From: Leeia oryzae DSM 17879 | GTDB taxonomy: Bacteria; Pseudomonadota; Gammaproteobacteria; Burkholderiales; Leeiaceae | DNA: 64,000 nt | NCBI RefSeq assembly: GCF_000376945.1 | Contig: NZ_AQXU01000025.1 | Span: 563,982-627,981 of the forward strand | Direction of reading: 5' to 3' | Shown here: one piece after another, positions 52,182-60,763 of the stretch | Position numbering within the stretch: the first letter of the stretch is position 1 | Layout of the letters: each line of letters starts with the position of its first letter | The notes under the pieces: generated by a model | What the model was told of the DNA's origin: nothing | The model's input: the letters and a program-made list of their open reading frames with translations, nothing else | The model's database searches: none | Program-made: the position numbers and the translations under genes

Positions 52182-52500
52182 TGCGCAATCTCTCATCAGC
52201 CGAGGCAGTCAATACTTTTCTTTGATGCATAAATTTTTATTAGTACGATATTAATATCTATAGCAAGTAAACCATATTGAAAGGTTAATTTTTATTTTCT
52301 CTCATTTTTGAGCATAATTTTTCTTAGTATTCGAAAAGAAAATCTTATTTCTTGGTTAGAAAATCGACTAAAAGAACAAGTTCACCAATTGCTTACTTAT
52401 AGTTTCTTATTTTATTTTTAATACGCCAATCTATAACTAAAAAGTGTATTTTCTATCACGATAAGCATTTTAAGACAAAGAATAACTTATGCATTAAAAG
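52182..52500. other. A/T-rich gene-free stretch between colD and galE
   Basis: About 320 bases, very A/T-rich, with no open frame worth calling. On the minus strand it should hold the galE promoter. It separates the colitose cassette from galE and the initiating transferase gene, so it may be a recombination joint between two blocks of different origin. Confidence 0.5.
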
Positions 52501-53658
52501 CTATAGTAACGACTGTAGCAATTGAATTGATGCATGCAAATTGTAATGATGATTCCCGACAAACAACCCATTTGCATCGATATCTTCTGCATTTGGTAAT
52601 TTGTCATGCACTTCATAGTCAAACCACTTCAACACTTCATTCTTGGCAAAATTGCCCGCAACAATCGGGCGTACTTCTACGCCTGCTGACATCAATTTAG
52701 CTGCAAGTTCCTTGCGCGAATAAGGTGCATCAGGTTGCAGAATCATGGCAAAGCCGAACCAGCTGCTATTACCTGTTTCTTTTTGAATTCGGATATATGG
52801 CACATCTGCCATTTTTTCTTGGAAGAACAGCGCATTTTCGCGACGCATCCGAATCATTTCCGGTAGTTTCTTTACCTGTTCCTGGCCAATGGCGCCAGAT
52901 AGTTCAAGCGGTCTCAGGTTATAACCTGGCAAAACAAACCGGAATGACTCCTCAAACGGATCGTCACTTTTCTCACCACAAACATGATTGAACTTGGGTA
53001 GATTGCGTGTCCAGCCATGTGCGCGGATACATAACAGGATGTGATACAACTCTTCGTCATCCGTCACGATCAGCCCGCCTTCCATGGTGGCGATGTGATG
53101 GCTGAAGAAACTGCTAAAAGTGCCCATTAGGCCAAATGTACCTGCTTGCCTGCCATCCAGGGTCGCCCCCATGGATTCGCAATTGTCTTCCAACAGAAGG
53201 ATGTCTTTACCCGCGATCAGTTGATTGATCGCCATGAAATCATTCGGGTTACCCAACAGATTAACCGCCAGAATGGCCTTGGTCTCTGCCGTAATGGCCG
53301 CTTCCAGCTGCACCAAATCCATGTTGAGCGTGTCTTTATCGATATCGACAAACTTCAATTTCAGACCATATTGCTGCAGCGGGTAGTAGGTCGTGCTCCA
53401 GGATACGGCAGGAACAATCACTTCATCTCCTGCCTTGAGTGCCCCCTGTTTACGGAACATCAAAGCAGCAATCATGGCCAGATTAGCGGATGAACCTGAG
53501 TTCACCATCACGCAGTATTTGCTACCTGCATAGTCAGCAAAAGCTTTTTCAAACGCGGCGACCTCTTTACCCATGGTAAACATGCCCGAATCGATCACAC
53601 GTTGCATGGCGGCGTATTCGGCTTGGTCCCAAGTGGTACTGGCTAGCGGGTAAGTCAT
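52501..53658 (-). CDS. colD: GDP-4-keto-6-deoxy-D-mannose 3-dehydratase (ColD)
   Basis: The 385-residue product is a DegT/DnrJ-fold PLP enzyme nearly collinear with E. coli ColD: YPLASTTWDQAEY, GMFTMGKEVAAFE, VIVPAVSWSTTYYPLQQYGL, EDNCESMGATLDGR, and LCIRAHGWTRNLP. The usual PLP-lysine position is a histidine (H188 in FSSFFSHHIATMEGG), the hallmark that makes this a 3-dehydratase and not an aminotransferase. It removes the C3 hydroxyl on the way to GDP-colitose. It lies 41 bases behind the epimerase/reductase gene in the same operon. Confidence 0.93.
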   Translation of the reverse strand: MTYPLASTTWDQAEYAAMQRVIDSGMFTMGKEVAAFEKAFADYAGSKYCVMVNSGSSANLAMIAALMFRKQGALKAGDEVIVPAVSWSTTYYPLQQYGLKLKFVDIDKDTLNMDLVQLEAAITAETKAILAVNLLGNPNDFMAINQLIAGKDILLLEDNCESMGATLDGRQAGTFGLMGTFSSFFSHHIATMEGGLIVTDDEELYHILLCIRAHGWTRNLPKFNHVCGEKSDDPFEESFRFVLPGYNLRPLELSGAIGQEQVKKLPEMIRMRRENALFFQEKMADVPYIRIQKETGNSSWFGFAMILQPDAPYSRKELAAKLMSAGVEVRPIVAGNFAKNEVLKWFDYEVHDKLPNAEDIDANGLFVGNHHYNLHASIQLLQSLL

Positions 53659-53699
53659 TGTGCTTCTTTCGTTGATATCCAGAGTAACTGTTGGAGGGT

Positions 53700-54626
53700 T
53701 CAGCCCTGTTTCAGATAGTCCAGATAATATTGGTAGGTTTTGCTCAAACCTTCTTTCAGGCTATGGCTGGCCGTCCAGCCAAATGACGTGGCCCGGCTAA
53801 CATCTGTCAGCTTTCTGGCCATGCCAACTGGTTTAGTCAAATCAAAGTGAAACGTGCCTGTATATCCAACAACCTCGGCCGCCGCCTGGTAATACTCATT
53901 TACCATATAATCATAACCCAGACCAACGTTCATGTAGTCAGGCAGTTCATCAAAACGTTCGATACAGGCGGACATGGCCTCACATAAATCTTCGGCAAAC
54001 ATGAACTCGCGTCTTGCCGTACCATCTCCCCAGATCTCGACACTGGCTTCTCCGTTCAGTTTGGCCTGGTGCAATTTGTGCAATATAGCAGGGATGAGAT
54101 GTGACCAGCGCGGATCAAATTTATCAAACGCACCATAGAGATTGCACGGAATAATAGTGCGGTAGATAAACTCGGGGGTTTCACGGCTGATATAGTCGCA
54201 CAGACGCGCAACCGTGATTTTGGCTAGGGCATAACCTTCGTTGGTAGGCTCCAGTTCACCGGTCAGAATGTCTGACTCTTGTAGCGCCCCCTCTCGATTC
54301 CGAGGGTACATGCAAGAACTGCCAATATTCAGCAATCGTTTTATACCAGATGCTCTGGCCGCCAACACCAGATTCTGTCCCATATCCAGATTTTCGGTCA
54401 GAAACCGGACGGGTTCACGCATATTGGCTTGAATACCGCCCACGCGTCCGGCGGCATGAATAATCAGATCGGGCTGATTTTCAGACAACCATTGCTGCAC
54501 CTGCTTTGCATCAAACAGGTTTAGCTCCTTGCTGCTTGGCGCAAGTAGCTGATGCTGTCCGGCTAAAGCATGTTGTTGCAGATTACGACCAACCATGCCG
54601 GAGCCGCCCGTAAGCAAAATCTTCAT
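53700..54626 (-). CDS. GDP-L-fucose-synthase-family epimerase/reductase, probable GDP-colitose synthase (ColC-like)
   Basis: The 308-residue product has the NADP site LTGGSGMVGRN, HAAGRVGGIQANMREPVRFL, GSSCMYPRNREGALQESDIL and the catalytic YALAK as YxxxK. These belong to the GDP-4-keto-6-deoxymannose 3,5-epimerase/4-reductase (Fcl/WcaG) family. ColC is a close relative that performs the C5 epimerisation and C4 reduction in colitose synthesis. Sequence alone does not separate Fcl from ColC. Since colD lies directly downstream, GDP-L-colitose as product is more likely than GDP-L-fucose. Confidence 0.8.
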   Translation of the reverse strand: MKILLTGGSGMVGRNLQQHALAGQHQLLAPSSKELNLFDAKQVQQWLSENQPDLIIHAAGRVGGIQANMREPVRFLTENLDMGQNLVLAARASGIKRLLNIGSSCMYPRNREGALQESDILTGELEPTNEGYALAKITVARLCDYISRETPEFIYRTIIPCNLYGAFDKFDPRWSHLIPAILHKLHQAKLNGEASVEIWGDGTARREFMFAEDLCEAMSACIERFDELPDYMNVGLGYDYMVNEYYQAAAEVVGYTGTFHFDLTKPVGMARKLTDVSRATSFGWTASHSLKEGLSKTYQYYLDYLKQG

Positions 54627-54641
54627 ATGATAAGCACTCGC

Positions 54642-55772
54642 TTAGAGGCCATGCGGCTGAGGCACATCGAAACCGCCCGCTTTTACATGCAGTTCTTGCC
54701 GGGCCTGTAGCAAATCGGCTTGCGCCATTTCTGCCACCAGTTCCATAAAGGTAATTCGCGGAGACCAACCCAGTGTTTGCTTGGCTTTACTTGCATCACC
54801 CAGCAGGGTTTCTACTTCCGTCGGGCGGAAATAGCGTGGATCAACTCGTACGATAGTTTTACCGATCAGGTTGACTGATTCGGGCACGACATTGCCGCGT
54901 ACATTCCGGACAATGGCCGTTTCATCCACGCCCGTCCCTTGCCACTCCAGTTCGATACCGTATTCTGCAGCGGTAAGGGAAACAAACTCTCTGACGCTAT
55001 GCTGTTCACCGGTTGCAATGACAAAGTCTTCCGGTTTGTCTTGTTGCAGCATGAGCCATTGCATTTCGACATAGTCTTTGGAATGTCCCCAATCCCGCAA
55101 TGCATTCATGTTGCCAAGGTATAGGCACTCTTGGACACCAAGCGCAATCCTGGCAATTGCGCGGGTAATTTTTCGGGTAACAAATGTCTCGCCACGGATT
55201 GGCGATTCATGATTGAACAGGATGCCGTTACAGGCATAAATGCCATAGGCTTCCCGATAGTTCACAGTGATCCAGTAGGCGTACAGTTTCGCAACTGCAT
55301 ACGGGCTACGAGGGTAAAACGGGGTGGTTTCCTTTTGCGGAATTTCCTGCACCAGCCCGTACAATTCGGATGTAGATGCCTGATAGAAACGGGTTTTCTT
55401 TTCCAGCCCCAGAATCCGGATAGCTTCAAGAATCCGCAAGGCACCCAGGCCATCAGAGTTCGCCGTATATTCTGGCTCCTCAAATGAAACAGCCACGTGG
55501 CTTTGTGCTGCCAGGTTATAGATTTCATCTGGCTGTACAAGCTGAATAATTCGAATGAGGCTGGATGAATCCGTCATGTCCCCATGATGGAGCGTAAACC
55601 GGCCATCAGACACATGCGGGTCCTGAAAGATATGATCGATTCGATCAGTATTAAACAGAGAAGTTCGGCGCTTCACACCATGAACGATATAGCCCTTTTC
55701 AAGCAGAAAATCTGCAAGATAAGCACCATCTTGGCCGGTAACCCCTGTAATCAACGCAACTTTTTGCGACAT
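54642..55772 (-). CDS. gmd: GDP-mannose 4,6-dehydratase
   Basis: The 376-residue product has the NADP-binding [39 protein letters not shown], the catalytic [15 protein letters not shown] with serine/glutamate, and [10 protein letters not shown] as YxxxK. It turns GDP-mannose into GDP-4-keto-6-deoxymannose, the branch point for fucose, perosamine, rhamnose and colitose. The gene lies between manC (45 bases upstream) and the epimerase/reductase gene (15 bases downstream), in pathway order. The ATG is at 55772. Confidence 0.96.
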   Translation of the reverse strand: MSQKVALITGVTGQDGAYLADFLLEKGYIVHGVKRRTSLFNTDRIDHIFQDPHVSDGRFTLHHGDMTDSSSLIRIIQLVQPDEIYNLAAQSHVAVSFEEPEYTANSDGLGALRILEAIRILGLEKKTRFYQASTSELYGLVQEIPQKETTPFYPRSPYAVAKLYAYWITVNYREAYGIYACNGILFNHESPIRGETFVTRKITRAIARIALGVQECLYLGNMNALRDWGHSKDYVEMQWLMLQQDKPEDFVIATGEQHSVREFVSLTAAEYGIELEWQGTGVDETAIVRNVRGNVVPESVNLIGKTIVRVDPRYFRPTEVETLLGDASKAKQTLGWSPRITFMELVAEMAQADLLQARQELHVKAGGFDVPQPHGL

Positions 55773-55817
55773 GGCATGTATTCCTTGGTAATCGTCGGTG
55801 ATTGGCTGTTTTGACGA

Positions 55818-57233
55818 CTATAAACGTCCGTAATTATCTTCCAGCCTGACAATATCATCTTCTCCCAGATATTGTCCGCTCTGAACCTCGATCATGACAC
55901 AATCTATGACCCCCGGATTCATCAAACGATGTGGTGTGCCTGCCGGGATATAGGCCGACTCATTGGTGCGCACCAATACTTCGGTTTCTCCATTCACAAT
56001 CTTGGCAGTCCCGCTTACTACCACCCAATGTTCGGAACGATGGTGATGCAGCTGTAAAGACAAACTGGCACCGGTTTTTACCACGATGCGCTTGATTTTA
56101 TAGCCCGGACTATCTTCCAGAATCGTATAGGTTCCCCATGGCCGGTGTACGGTGCGGTGTAGTCTGAATGCCTCATGGTTACTCGCCTTCAGACGGGCAA
56201 CAATCTTTTTGACATCCTGCGCTTTTTCTTTAGGGGCGATCAGCAAGGCGTCTGCGGTATCGATGATCAGCATATCCTCCAGCCCAATGCCTGCAACCAG
56301 GCGGCTCTCAGACCTGACATAACAGTTTTGACTGTCAATTAGCAAGGCTTCGCCATCCACACGGTTACCCGCCGCATCTGGCGTCAACGTGCTCTCCATG
56401 GCTGTCCAGACACCAATGTCATTCCAGTCAAATGCGGCTGGGATGACTGCTGCATTTGTCGCTTTTTCCATCACCGCATAGTCGATGGAAATATCCTGTA
56501 ATTGCTGAAAACTCCCTGTATCCAGCAACCAGGGCGTGACGCCGGTTTCCTGTGTTTTTTCCCAGCACACTGCTGCCATTTGGCAAAGATCAGGGCAATG
56601 GGTTTGCAGGGCATCCAGGAAAACACTGGCTTTGAAAGCAAACATCCCGGCATTCCAGACAAATTTGCCGCTGGCCAGATATTGACTTGCCGTCTCAACA
56701 TCCGGTTTCTCGACAAACCGGCGAATATCATGACCGACGCCATTGGCATCGCCCAGCTCAATATAACCGTAGCCCGTTTCCGGATGGTCAGGCTGGATAC
56801 CAAAGGTGACCAATCGTCCCTGCTCAGCCAAGGTTAGCGCCTTTTCTACCGTCTGCTCGAAACCCGCCAGATCTTCGATCAAATGATCCGCCGGCAGCAC
56901 CAGTAATGTGGCATCTGGGGCATAGGTTTTCGCCCAGTACGCAGCTAACGCAATGGCAGGCGCCGTATTTCGGCCCATGGGTTCCAGCAGGTAATCCATG
57001 GGTACCGTCAGATTTTTCAGATGCGAATATTCTTCCCGAGTCTGGAAATAATATTCCTTGTTGGTCACTGTTAACACCCGGGAAACCCCAGTCAGCGAGC
57101 TGGCTCTTTGCATCGTTTTTTGCAGAAGGCTAAAGCCATCCGGCAGACGCATGAATGGTTTAGGATGCGCTTCTCGGGAAACCGGCCAAAGCCGGGTACC
57201 GGCACCACCAGACAAAATGACAGGAATTAGCAT
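55818..57233 (-). CDS. manC: Mannose-1-phosphate guanylyltransferase/mannose-6-phosphate isomerase (type II PMI-GMP)
   Basis: The 471-residue product has the nucleotidyltransferase signature VILSGGAGTRLWPVSREAHPKPF at the N-terminus and FVEKPDVETASQYL in the middle. A C-terminal cupin domain (VHRPWGTYTILEDSPGYKIKRI to the LQLHHHRSEHWVVVSGTA zinc site) adds isomerase activity. It feeds the cassette with GDP-mannose from fructose-6-phosphate-derived mannose phosphates. Phosphomannomutase, needed between the two steps, is not in the window. It is the first gene of the colitose operon; the promoter should lie in 57234-57430, back to back with the Zur operon. Confidence 0.95.
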   Translation of the reverse strand: MLIPVILSGGAGTRLWPVSREAHPKPFMRLPDGFSLLQKTMQRASSLTGVSRVLTVTNKEYYFQTREEYSHLKNLTVPMDYLLEPMGRNTAPAIALAAYWAKTYAPDATLLVLPADHLIEDLAGFEQTVEKALTLAEQGRLVTFGIQPDHPETGYGYIELGDANGVGHDIRRFVEKPDVETASQYLASGKFVWNAGMFAFKASVFLDALQTHCPDLCQMAAVCWEKTQETGVTPWLLDTGSFQQLQDISIDYAVMEKATNAAVIPAAFDWNDIGVWTAMESTLTPDAAGNRVDGEALLIDSQNCYVRSESRLVAGIGLEDMLIIDTADALLIAPKEKAQDVKKIVARLKASNHEAFRLHRTVHRPWGTYTILEDSPGYKIKRIVVKTGASLSLQLHHHRSEHWVVVSGTAKIVNGETEVLVRTNESAYIPAGTPHRLMNPGVIDCVMIEVQSGQYLGEDDIVRLEDNYGRL

Positions 57234-57431
57234 GTTTTTATCTTTAAAATTAAAACGCCGCTCAGCAAGCTGATGATGTAGCTACCTAGAACGCAACAAG
57301 TACTTGTACCCTATTGTTTCATGCAGCCGATCAACTCGCAATTAGTCCTGGATATGCTTTTGCGATATCTCCGACTTTCACAGGAAAGATTTCTCACATT
57401 TTATATATTCGACTTGCGAATTGAAGCTTAA

Positions 57432-57470
57432 ATTTGTTACATTATAACAAATGGAATAATATAACATTCC
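57432..57470. promoter_or_regulatory. Tandem Zur-box-like operators upstream of zur
   Basis: The core TGTTACATTATAACA (57435-57449) differs by one base from the proteobacterial Zur consensus core TGTTATA-N-TATAACA and sits inside a palindrome with 8-bp arms ATTTGTTA and TAACAAAT. A second, adjacent palindrome, GGAATAATATAACATTCC (57453-57470), shares the TATAACATT half-site. The pair ends 35 bases before the zur start, which fits zinc-dependent repression of the whole operon by its own first product. Confidence 0.85.
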
Positions 57471-57505
57471 ACATAAACCTCGTTTGCAAACTATAGCTAT
57501 CCAAC

Positions 57506-57973
57506 ATGGCCACATTGACCTTACCCGACCAACTCAACGCAGCCCAGCGCTGGTGCGTCACCCGCGGAGAAAAGCTCACGGATATCCGCCGTGATGTGCT
57601 GAGCCTGTTGCTTTCGCACGGGCACTCGATGAAGGCCTATGACATTCTCTCTGAACTGCAGCAGAGCCGCCCCACTGCAGCACCGCCTACGGTCTACCGG
57701 GCGCTGGATTTTCTGCTGCAGGTCGGACTGATTCATCGACTGGATTCCCTGAATGCGTTCGTGGCTTGCCCTGAATTTGCGTTGCCGCATCATCATGGCG
57801 TACTGCTGGTATGCGAAAACTGCCATGGGGTCACGGAAATTGCCGATGCACCCTGGATGTCCCATCTGACGGATGCGGTTGCAGCACTGGGGTTTACGCC
57901 GGGCCATCAGGAACTGGAAATCAAGGGCCTATGCAGCGCCTGCCAAAAGACCAACCCGGGAGCCCCCGCATGA
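57506..57973 (+). CDS. zur: Zinc uptake regulator Zur (Fur family)
   Basis: The 155-residue product has the Fur-type winged helix (KLTDIRRDVLSLLLSHGHSMKAYDILSELQ and APPTVYRALDFLLQVGLIHRLDSLNAFVAC). A metal-binding dimer domain follows, with PHHHGVLLVCENCHGVTEI and GLCSACQK; the two CxxC pairs make the structural zinc site. With zinc bound it represses zinc importers. It heads an operon with znuC, znuB and znuA, behind two Zur-like palindromes. Its stop overlaps the start of the small His-rich gene (ATGA). Confidence 0.94.
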   Translation: MATLTLPDQLNAAQRWCVTRGEKLTDIRRDVLSLLLSHGHSMKAYDILSELQQSRPTAAPPTVYRALDFLLQVGLIHRLDSLNAFVACPEFALPHHHGVLLVCENCHGVTEIADAPWMSHLTDAVAALGFTPGHQELEIKGLCSACQKTNPGAPA

Positions 57974-58140
57974 GCCACTCGCACCTGCATGACCATGTAC
58001 ACATTACTCCGGCAGCAAAGCCGTCCCGGTTTGCGGCGTGGACGCTCTTGTCTGCACCGGTCTGGCAACGACTCCTGCTGATCAGCCCTGTCCTCCTGTT
58101 GTTATGGGCCGGTGTCTGGTGGGCATTGGGGGTTGCATGA
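57970..58140 (+). CDS. Small His-rich single-helix membrane protein inside the zur-znu operon
   Basis: The 56-residue product starts MSHSHLHDHVHI, with histidines at positions 3, 5, 7, 9 and 11, then a short basic stretch (AAKPSRFAAW) and one strongly hydrophobic C-terminal helix (LLLISPVLLLLWAGVWWALG). Its ATG overlaps the zur stop and its stop overlaps the znuC start (ATGA at both joints), which argues for real, coupled translation. The alternating histidines should bind zinc, so a role as zinc chaperone, sensor or Znu accessory is possible. I recognise no named family. Confidence 0.75.
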   Translation: MSHSHLHDHVHITPAAKPSRFAAWTLLSAPVWQRLLLISPVLLLLWAGVWWALGVA

Positions 58141-58898
58141 CAGCCGCGATTTCTTTACACAATGTCACGCTAAGCTACCATCGTCATCCGGCGGTACATC
58201 ATGTCTCCGGCCAGTTTCAGGAAGGCATTGCGACGGCGATTATCGGCCCGAACGGGGCAGGCAAAAGCACGCTGCTGAAAGCCATCGTCGGGCTAATGCC
58301 GACCCCTGACGGCATGGTGCGCTTTGGCAAGCACAAGGCCAAAGACATTGCCTACCTGCCGCAACAAGCCAGCATTGACCGCTCTTTTCCGATTTCCGTA
58401 CTGGATACCGTGCTGCTGGGCAACTGGCAGCACAGTGGCTGGTTTGGTGGCGTCAGTCAAAAAGCCCGTGCAGCGGCAGAAGCTGCCTTGATCAAAGTGG
58501 GGCTAGAAGGCTTTGGCCCACGGCATATTGGCAGCCTGTCATCCGGCCAGTTTCAGCGCGTGCTGTTTGCCCGCATCCTGTTGCAGGATGCGCCGCTCAT
58601 CCTGCTGGACGAACCCTTTACCGCCATCGATACCCGCACAACAACCGATTTGCTGCACCTGATTGACCATTGGCGTTATGAAGGCCGCACCATCATTAGC
58701 GTGCTGCATGATTACGAGCAGGTACGTAACCATTTCTCCGAGACCGTGCTGATGGCCAAAGAGTGTGTCGCCTGGGGAGCAACCGATGTGGTGCTGACCC
58801 GGGAGAACCTGCAGCGCGCCAATGTCATGGCCGAGAACTGGCTGGAAAATGCCGCCATCTGCCACCGTGACGAAACTCCCTCTACAGAAGCAGCATAA
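58137..58898 (+). CDS. znuC: Zinc ABC transporter ATP-binding protein
   Basis: The 253-residue product has the Walker A IGPNGAGKSTLLKAIVG, the Q-loop region YLPQQASID, the ABC signature as LSSGQFQRVLFAR, and Walker B LILLDEPFTAIDTRT. The closest families are the Zn/Mn (cluster 9) transporters. The ATG at 58137 gives the right N-terminus and overlaps the upstream stop by 4 bases; a longer frame from 58038 lies in the small gene. It powers zinc import with ZnuB and ZnuA. Confidence 0.93.
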   Translation: MTAAISLHNVTLSYHRHPAVHHVSGQFQEGIATAIIGPNGAGKSTLLKAIVGLMPTPDGMVRFGKHKAKDIAYLPQQASIDRSFPISVLDTVLLGNWQHSGWFGGVSQKARAAAEAALIKVGLEGFGPRHIGSLSSGQFQRVLFARILLQDAPLILLDEPFTAIDTRTTTDLLHLIDHWRYEGRTIISVLHDYEQVRNHFSETVLMAKECVAWGATDVVLTRENLQRANVMAENWLENAAICHRDETPSTEAA

Positions 58899-58901
58899 GC
58901 C

Positions 58902-59780
58902 ATGATGACTGATCTTTACGCCTTGCTCTGGCAACCCTTTGCCGATTTTGCTTTCATGCGGCATGCGCTGGTCGGCTGTTTTGCACTGGCATTAGGCTGC
59001 GCACCTATCGGTTTGCTACTGGTTCTGCGCCGCATGAGCCTGATGGGTGATGCCATGAGTCATGCCATTTTGCCGGGGGCCGCCATCGCCTTTATCGCTT
59101 ATGGCCTGTCTTTGGTGGCACTGAGCATTGGCGGATTGATCGCCGGACTGGTGGTGGTACTACTGGCGGGTGCCGTCACCCGGCTGACCGAACTGAAAGA
59201 AGATGCCAGCTTTGCGGCCTTCTATCTGTTATCGCTGGCAACCGGGGTGTTGCTGGTGTCTAAATGGGGTAGCAATGTTGACTTGATGCATATCCTGTTC
59301 GGCACGGTACTGGCCGTGGATGATGCCGCCCTGTTGCTGGTAGCGGGCATCGCCACCTTTACCCTGACCGTGCTGGCCATTTTCTATCGCCCGCTGGTCA
59401 TCGAGAGTTTTGATCCGGAGTTCATGCGGGCAGTTGGCGGACGGGGTGCGCTGGCCCACTTTGCCTTCCTGATTCTGGTCGTACTCAATCTGGTGGCCGG
59501 TTTTCAGGCGCTGGGAACCCTGATGGCTGTCGGGCTGATGATGCTACCGGCGACCAGCGCCCGTCTATGGACGGATAACCTGCCCAAGCTTTGCGTGGCC
59601 GCACTGGTGTTAGCCCTGCTGTCCGGGTATATCGGGCTACTCATCTCCTATCACGGCAACCTGCCTTCCGGCCCGTCCATCATCCTGACGGCCGGGCTCG
59701 GTTATATCGGCTCACTGCTGTTTGGCAGCCGTGGCGGCCTGGTATGGCGGCTTTTGAAGCTCAGACATCTGGAAGCCTGA
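58902..59780 (+). CDS. znuB: Zinc ABC transporter permease
   Basis: The 292-residue product has about eight membrane helices of the ABC-3 family, with LVLRRMSLMGDAMSHAILPGAAIAF near the start, and FDPEFMRAVGGRG as the coupling segment that contacts ZnuC. It forms the metal channel of the importer. The start (ATGATG at 58902) is 3 bases after the znuC stop. A manganese-type transporter is the alternative, but the Zur context favours zinc. Confidence 0.92.
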   Translation: MMTDLYALLWQPFADFAFMRHALVGCFALALGCAPIGLLLVLRRMSLMGDAMSHAILPGAAIAFIAYGLSLVALSIGGLIAGLVVVLLAGAVTRLTELKEDASFAAFYLLSLATGVLLVSKWGSNVDLMHILFGTVLAVDDAALLLVAGIATFTLTVLAIFYRPLVIESFDPEFMRAVGGRGALAHFAFLILVVLNLVAGFQALGTLMAVGLMMLPATSARLWTDNLPKLCVAALVLALLSGYIGLLISYHGNLPSGPSIILTAGLGYIGSLLFGSRGGLVWRLLKLRHLEA

Positions 59781-59814
59781 TTCAGGCTCAATACTCCAAT
59801 TCACGGACGCATGC

Positions 59815-60720
59815 ATGAAACCATTTCTGTCGTTGCAAAAACTCGCTGGCCTATTGTTGCTAGGGCTCAGCCTTGCTGGTCAACCCTTGTGGGCAGCTGG
59901 CAAACTACCGGTAGTTGCCAGTTTCTCGGTACTGGGCGACCTGGTCAGCCAGGTAGGGGGGAGCAAGGTCGCCGTCATGACGCTAGTCGGCCCGGATCAG
60001 GACGCACACATTTTCCAGCCAGCGCCCAAAGACGCCCAAGCCGTCGGGCAGGCCAAGGTGGTTTTTCTGAACGGACTGGGTTTTGACGGGTGGATGCCGC
60101 GCTTGCTGCAGGCCTCCGGCTCCAAGGCCAAGCTGATTACTGTCAGCAATGGCATTACCGCACAAACCATGCAAGAAGACGGCAAACAAGCCACCGACCC
60201 GCATGCCTGGCAGGACCCGGTTCGGGTACAGCAATATGTCCGCAATATTGCCAAAGGTCTGTCCGACAATGACCCGGCCAATGCCGCGTATTACAACAAA
60301 AATGCAGCCAGCTACCTGATGGCGCTGGACCAGCTACAAAAGTGGGTCAGCGCAGAAGTTGGCGCCATTCCGGCCAGTAAACGCAGGGTGATTACCTCTC
60401 ACGATGCATTTGGTTATCTGGCCAAACGCTTTGGCATCCGGTTCTTGTCGCCGCAGGGCATGAATACAGAGGCAGAAGCCGCCCCTAAGGACGTCGCCAA
60501 CCTGATTAATCAGATCAAGCAGGAGAAAATCCGGGCGGTCTTTGTAGAGAACATCAGTAATCCGAAGCTACTGCAGCAGCTCAGTACGGAAGGCGGCGTG
60601 AGCGTCAGTGACCGGCTGTTTTCCGACGCGCTCTCCAAAACCAACGGCCCCGCCGGCACCTATCTCAATATGTATCGCCATAACATTGCCGTTCTGGTGG
60701 CTGGCATGAAGAAAAACTAA
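59815..60720 (+). CDS. znuA: Zinc-binding periplasmic protein of the Znu system
   Basis: The 301-residue product starts with a signal peptide (LAGLLLLGLSLAGQPLWAAG) and has the cluster-9 metal-binding layout: a first histidine in GPDQDAHIFQPAPKDA, a second in DPHAWQDP, a third in VITSHDAFGYLAKRFG, and a C-terminal aspartate region in SVSDRLFSDAL. It lacks the long His/Asp-rich loop of E. coli ZnuA, so it resembles the loop-less binding proteins found for Zn and Mn. It is the last gene of the Zur operon, 34 bases after znuB. Confidence 0.9.
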   Translation: MKPFLSLQKLAGLLLLGLSLAGQPLWAAGKLPVVASFSVLGDLVSQVGGSKVAVMTLVGPDQDAHIFQPAPKDAQAVGQAKVVFLNGLGFDGWMPRLLQASGSKAKLITVSNGITAQTMQEDGKQATDPHAWQDPVRVQQYVRNIAKGLSDNDPANAAYYNKNAASYLMALDQLQKWVSAEVGAIPASKRRVITSHDAFGYLAKRFGIRFLSPQGMNTEAEAAPKDVANLINQIKQEKIRAVFVENISNPKLLQQLSTEGGVSVSDRLFSDALSKTNGPAGTYLNMYRHNIAVLVAGMKKN

Positions 60721-60727
60721 GCAAGAA

Positions 60728-60749
60728 CACGGGCCAGGGCCAGCCCGTG
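60728..60749. terminator. Bidirectional hairpin between znuA and asparaginase genes
   Basis: CACGGGC (60728-60734) pairs with GCCCGTG (60743-60749), in the 43-bp gap between the convergent genes. There is no T-run on the plus strand and a weak one on the minus strand. Confidence 0.5.
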
Positions 60750-60763
60750 AAGACAAATATCCG

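Noticed and set aside
52501-53658. Reading the DegT-family gene as a sugar aminotransferase (perosamine synthase)
   Set aside because: The PLP-lysine is replaced by histidine and the whole sequence follows ColD, so a 3-dehydratase is the better call.
58038-58136. N-terminal extension of znuC to 286 codons
   Set aside because: This stretch is the second half of the small His-rich gene in another frame; the ATG at 58137 gives the normal ABC N-terminus.
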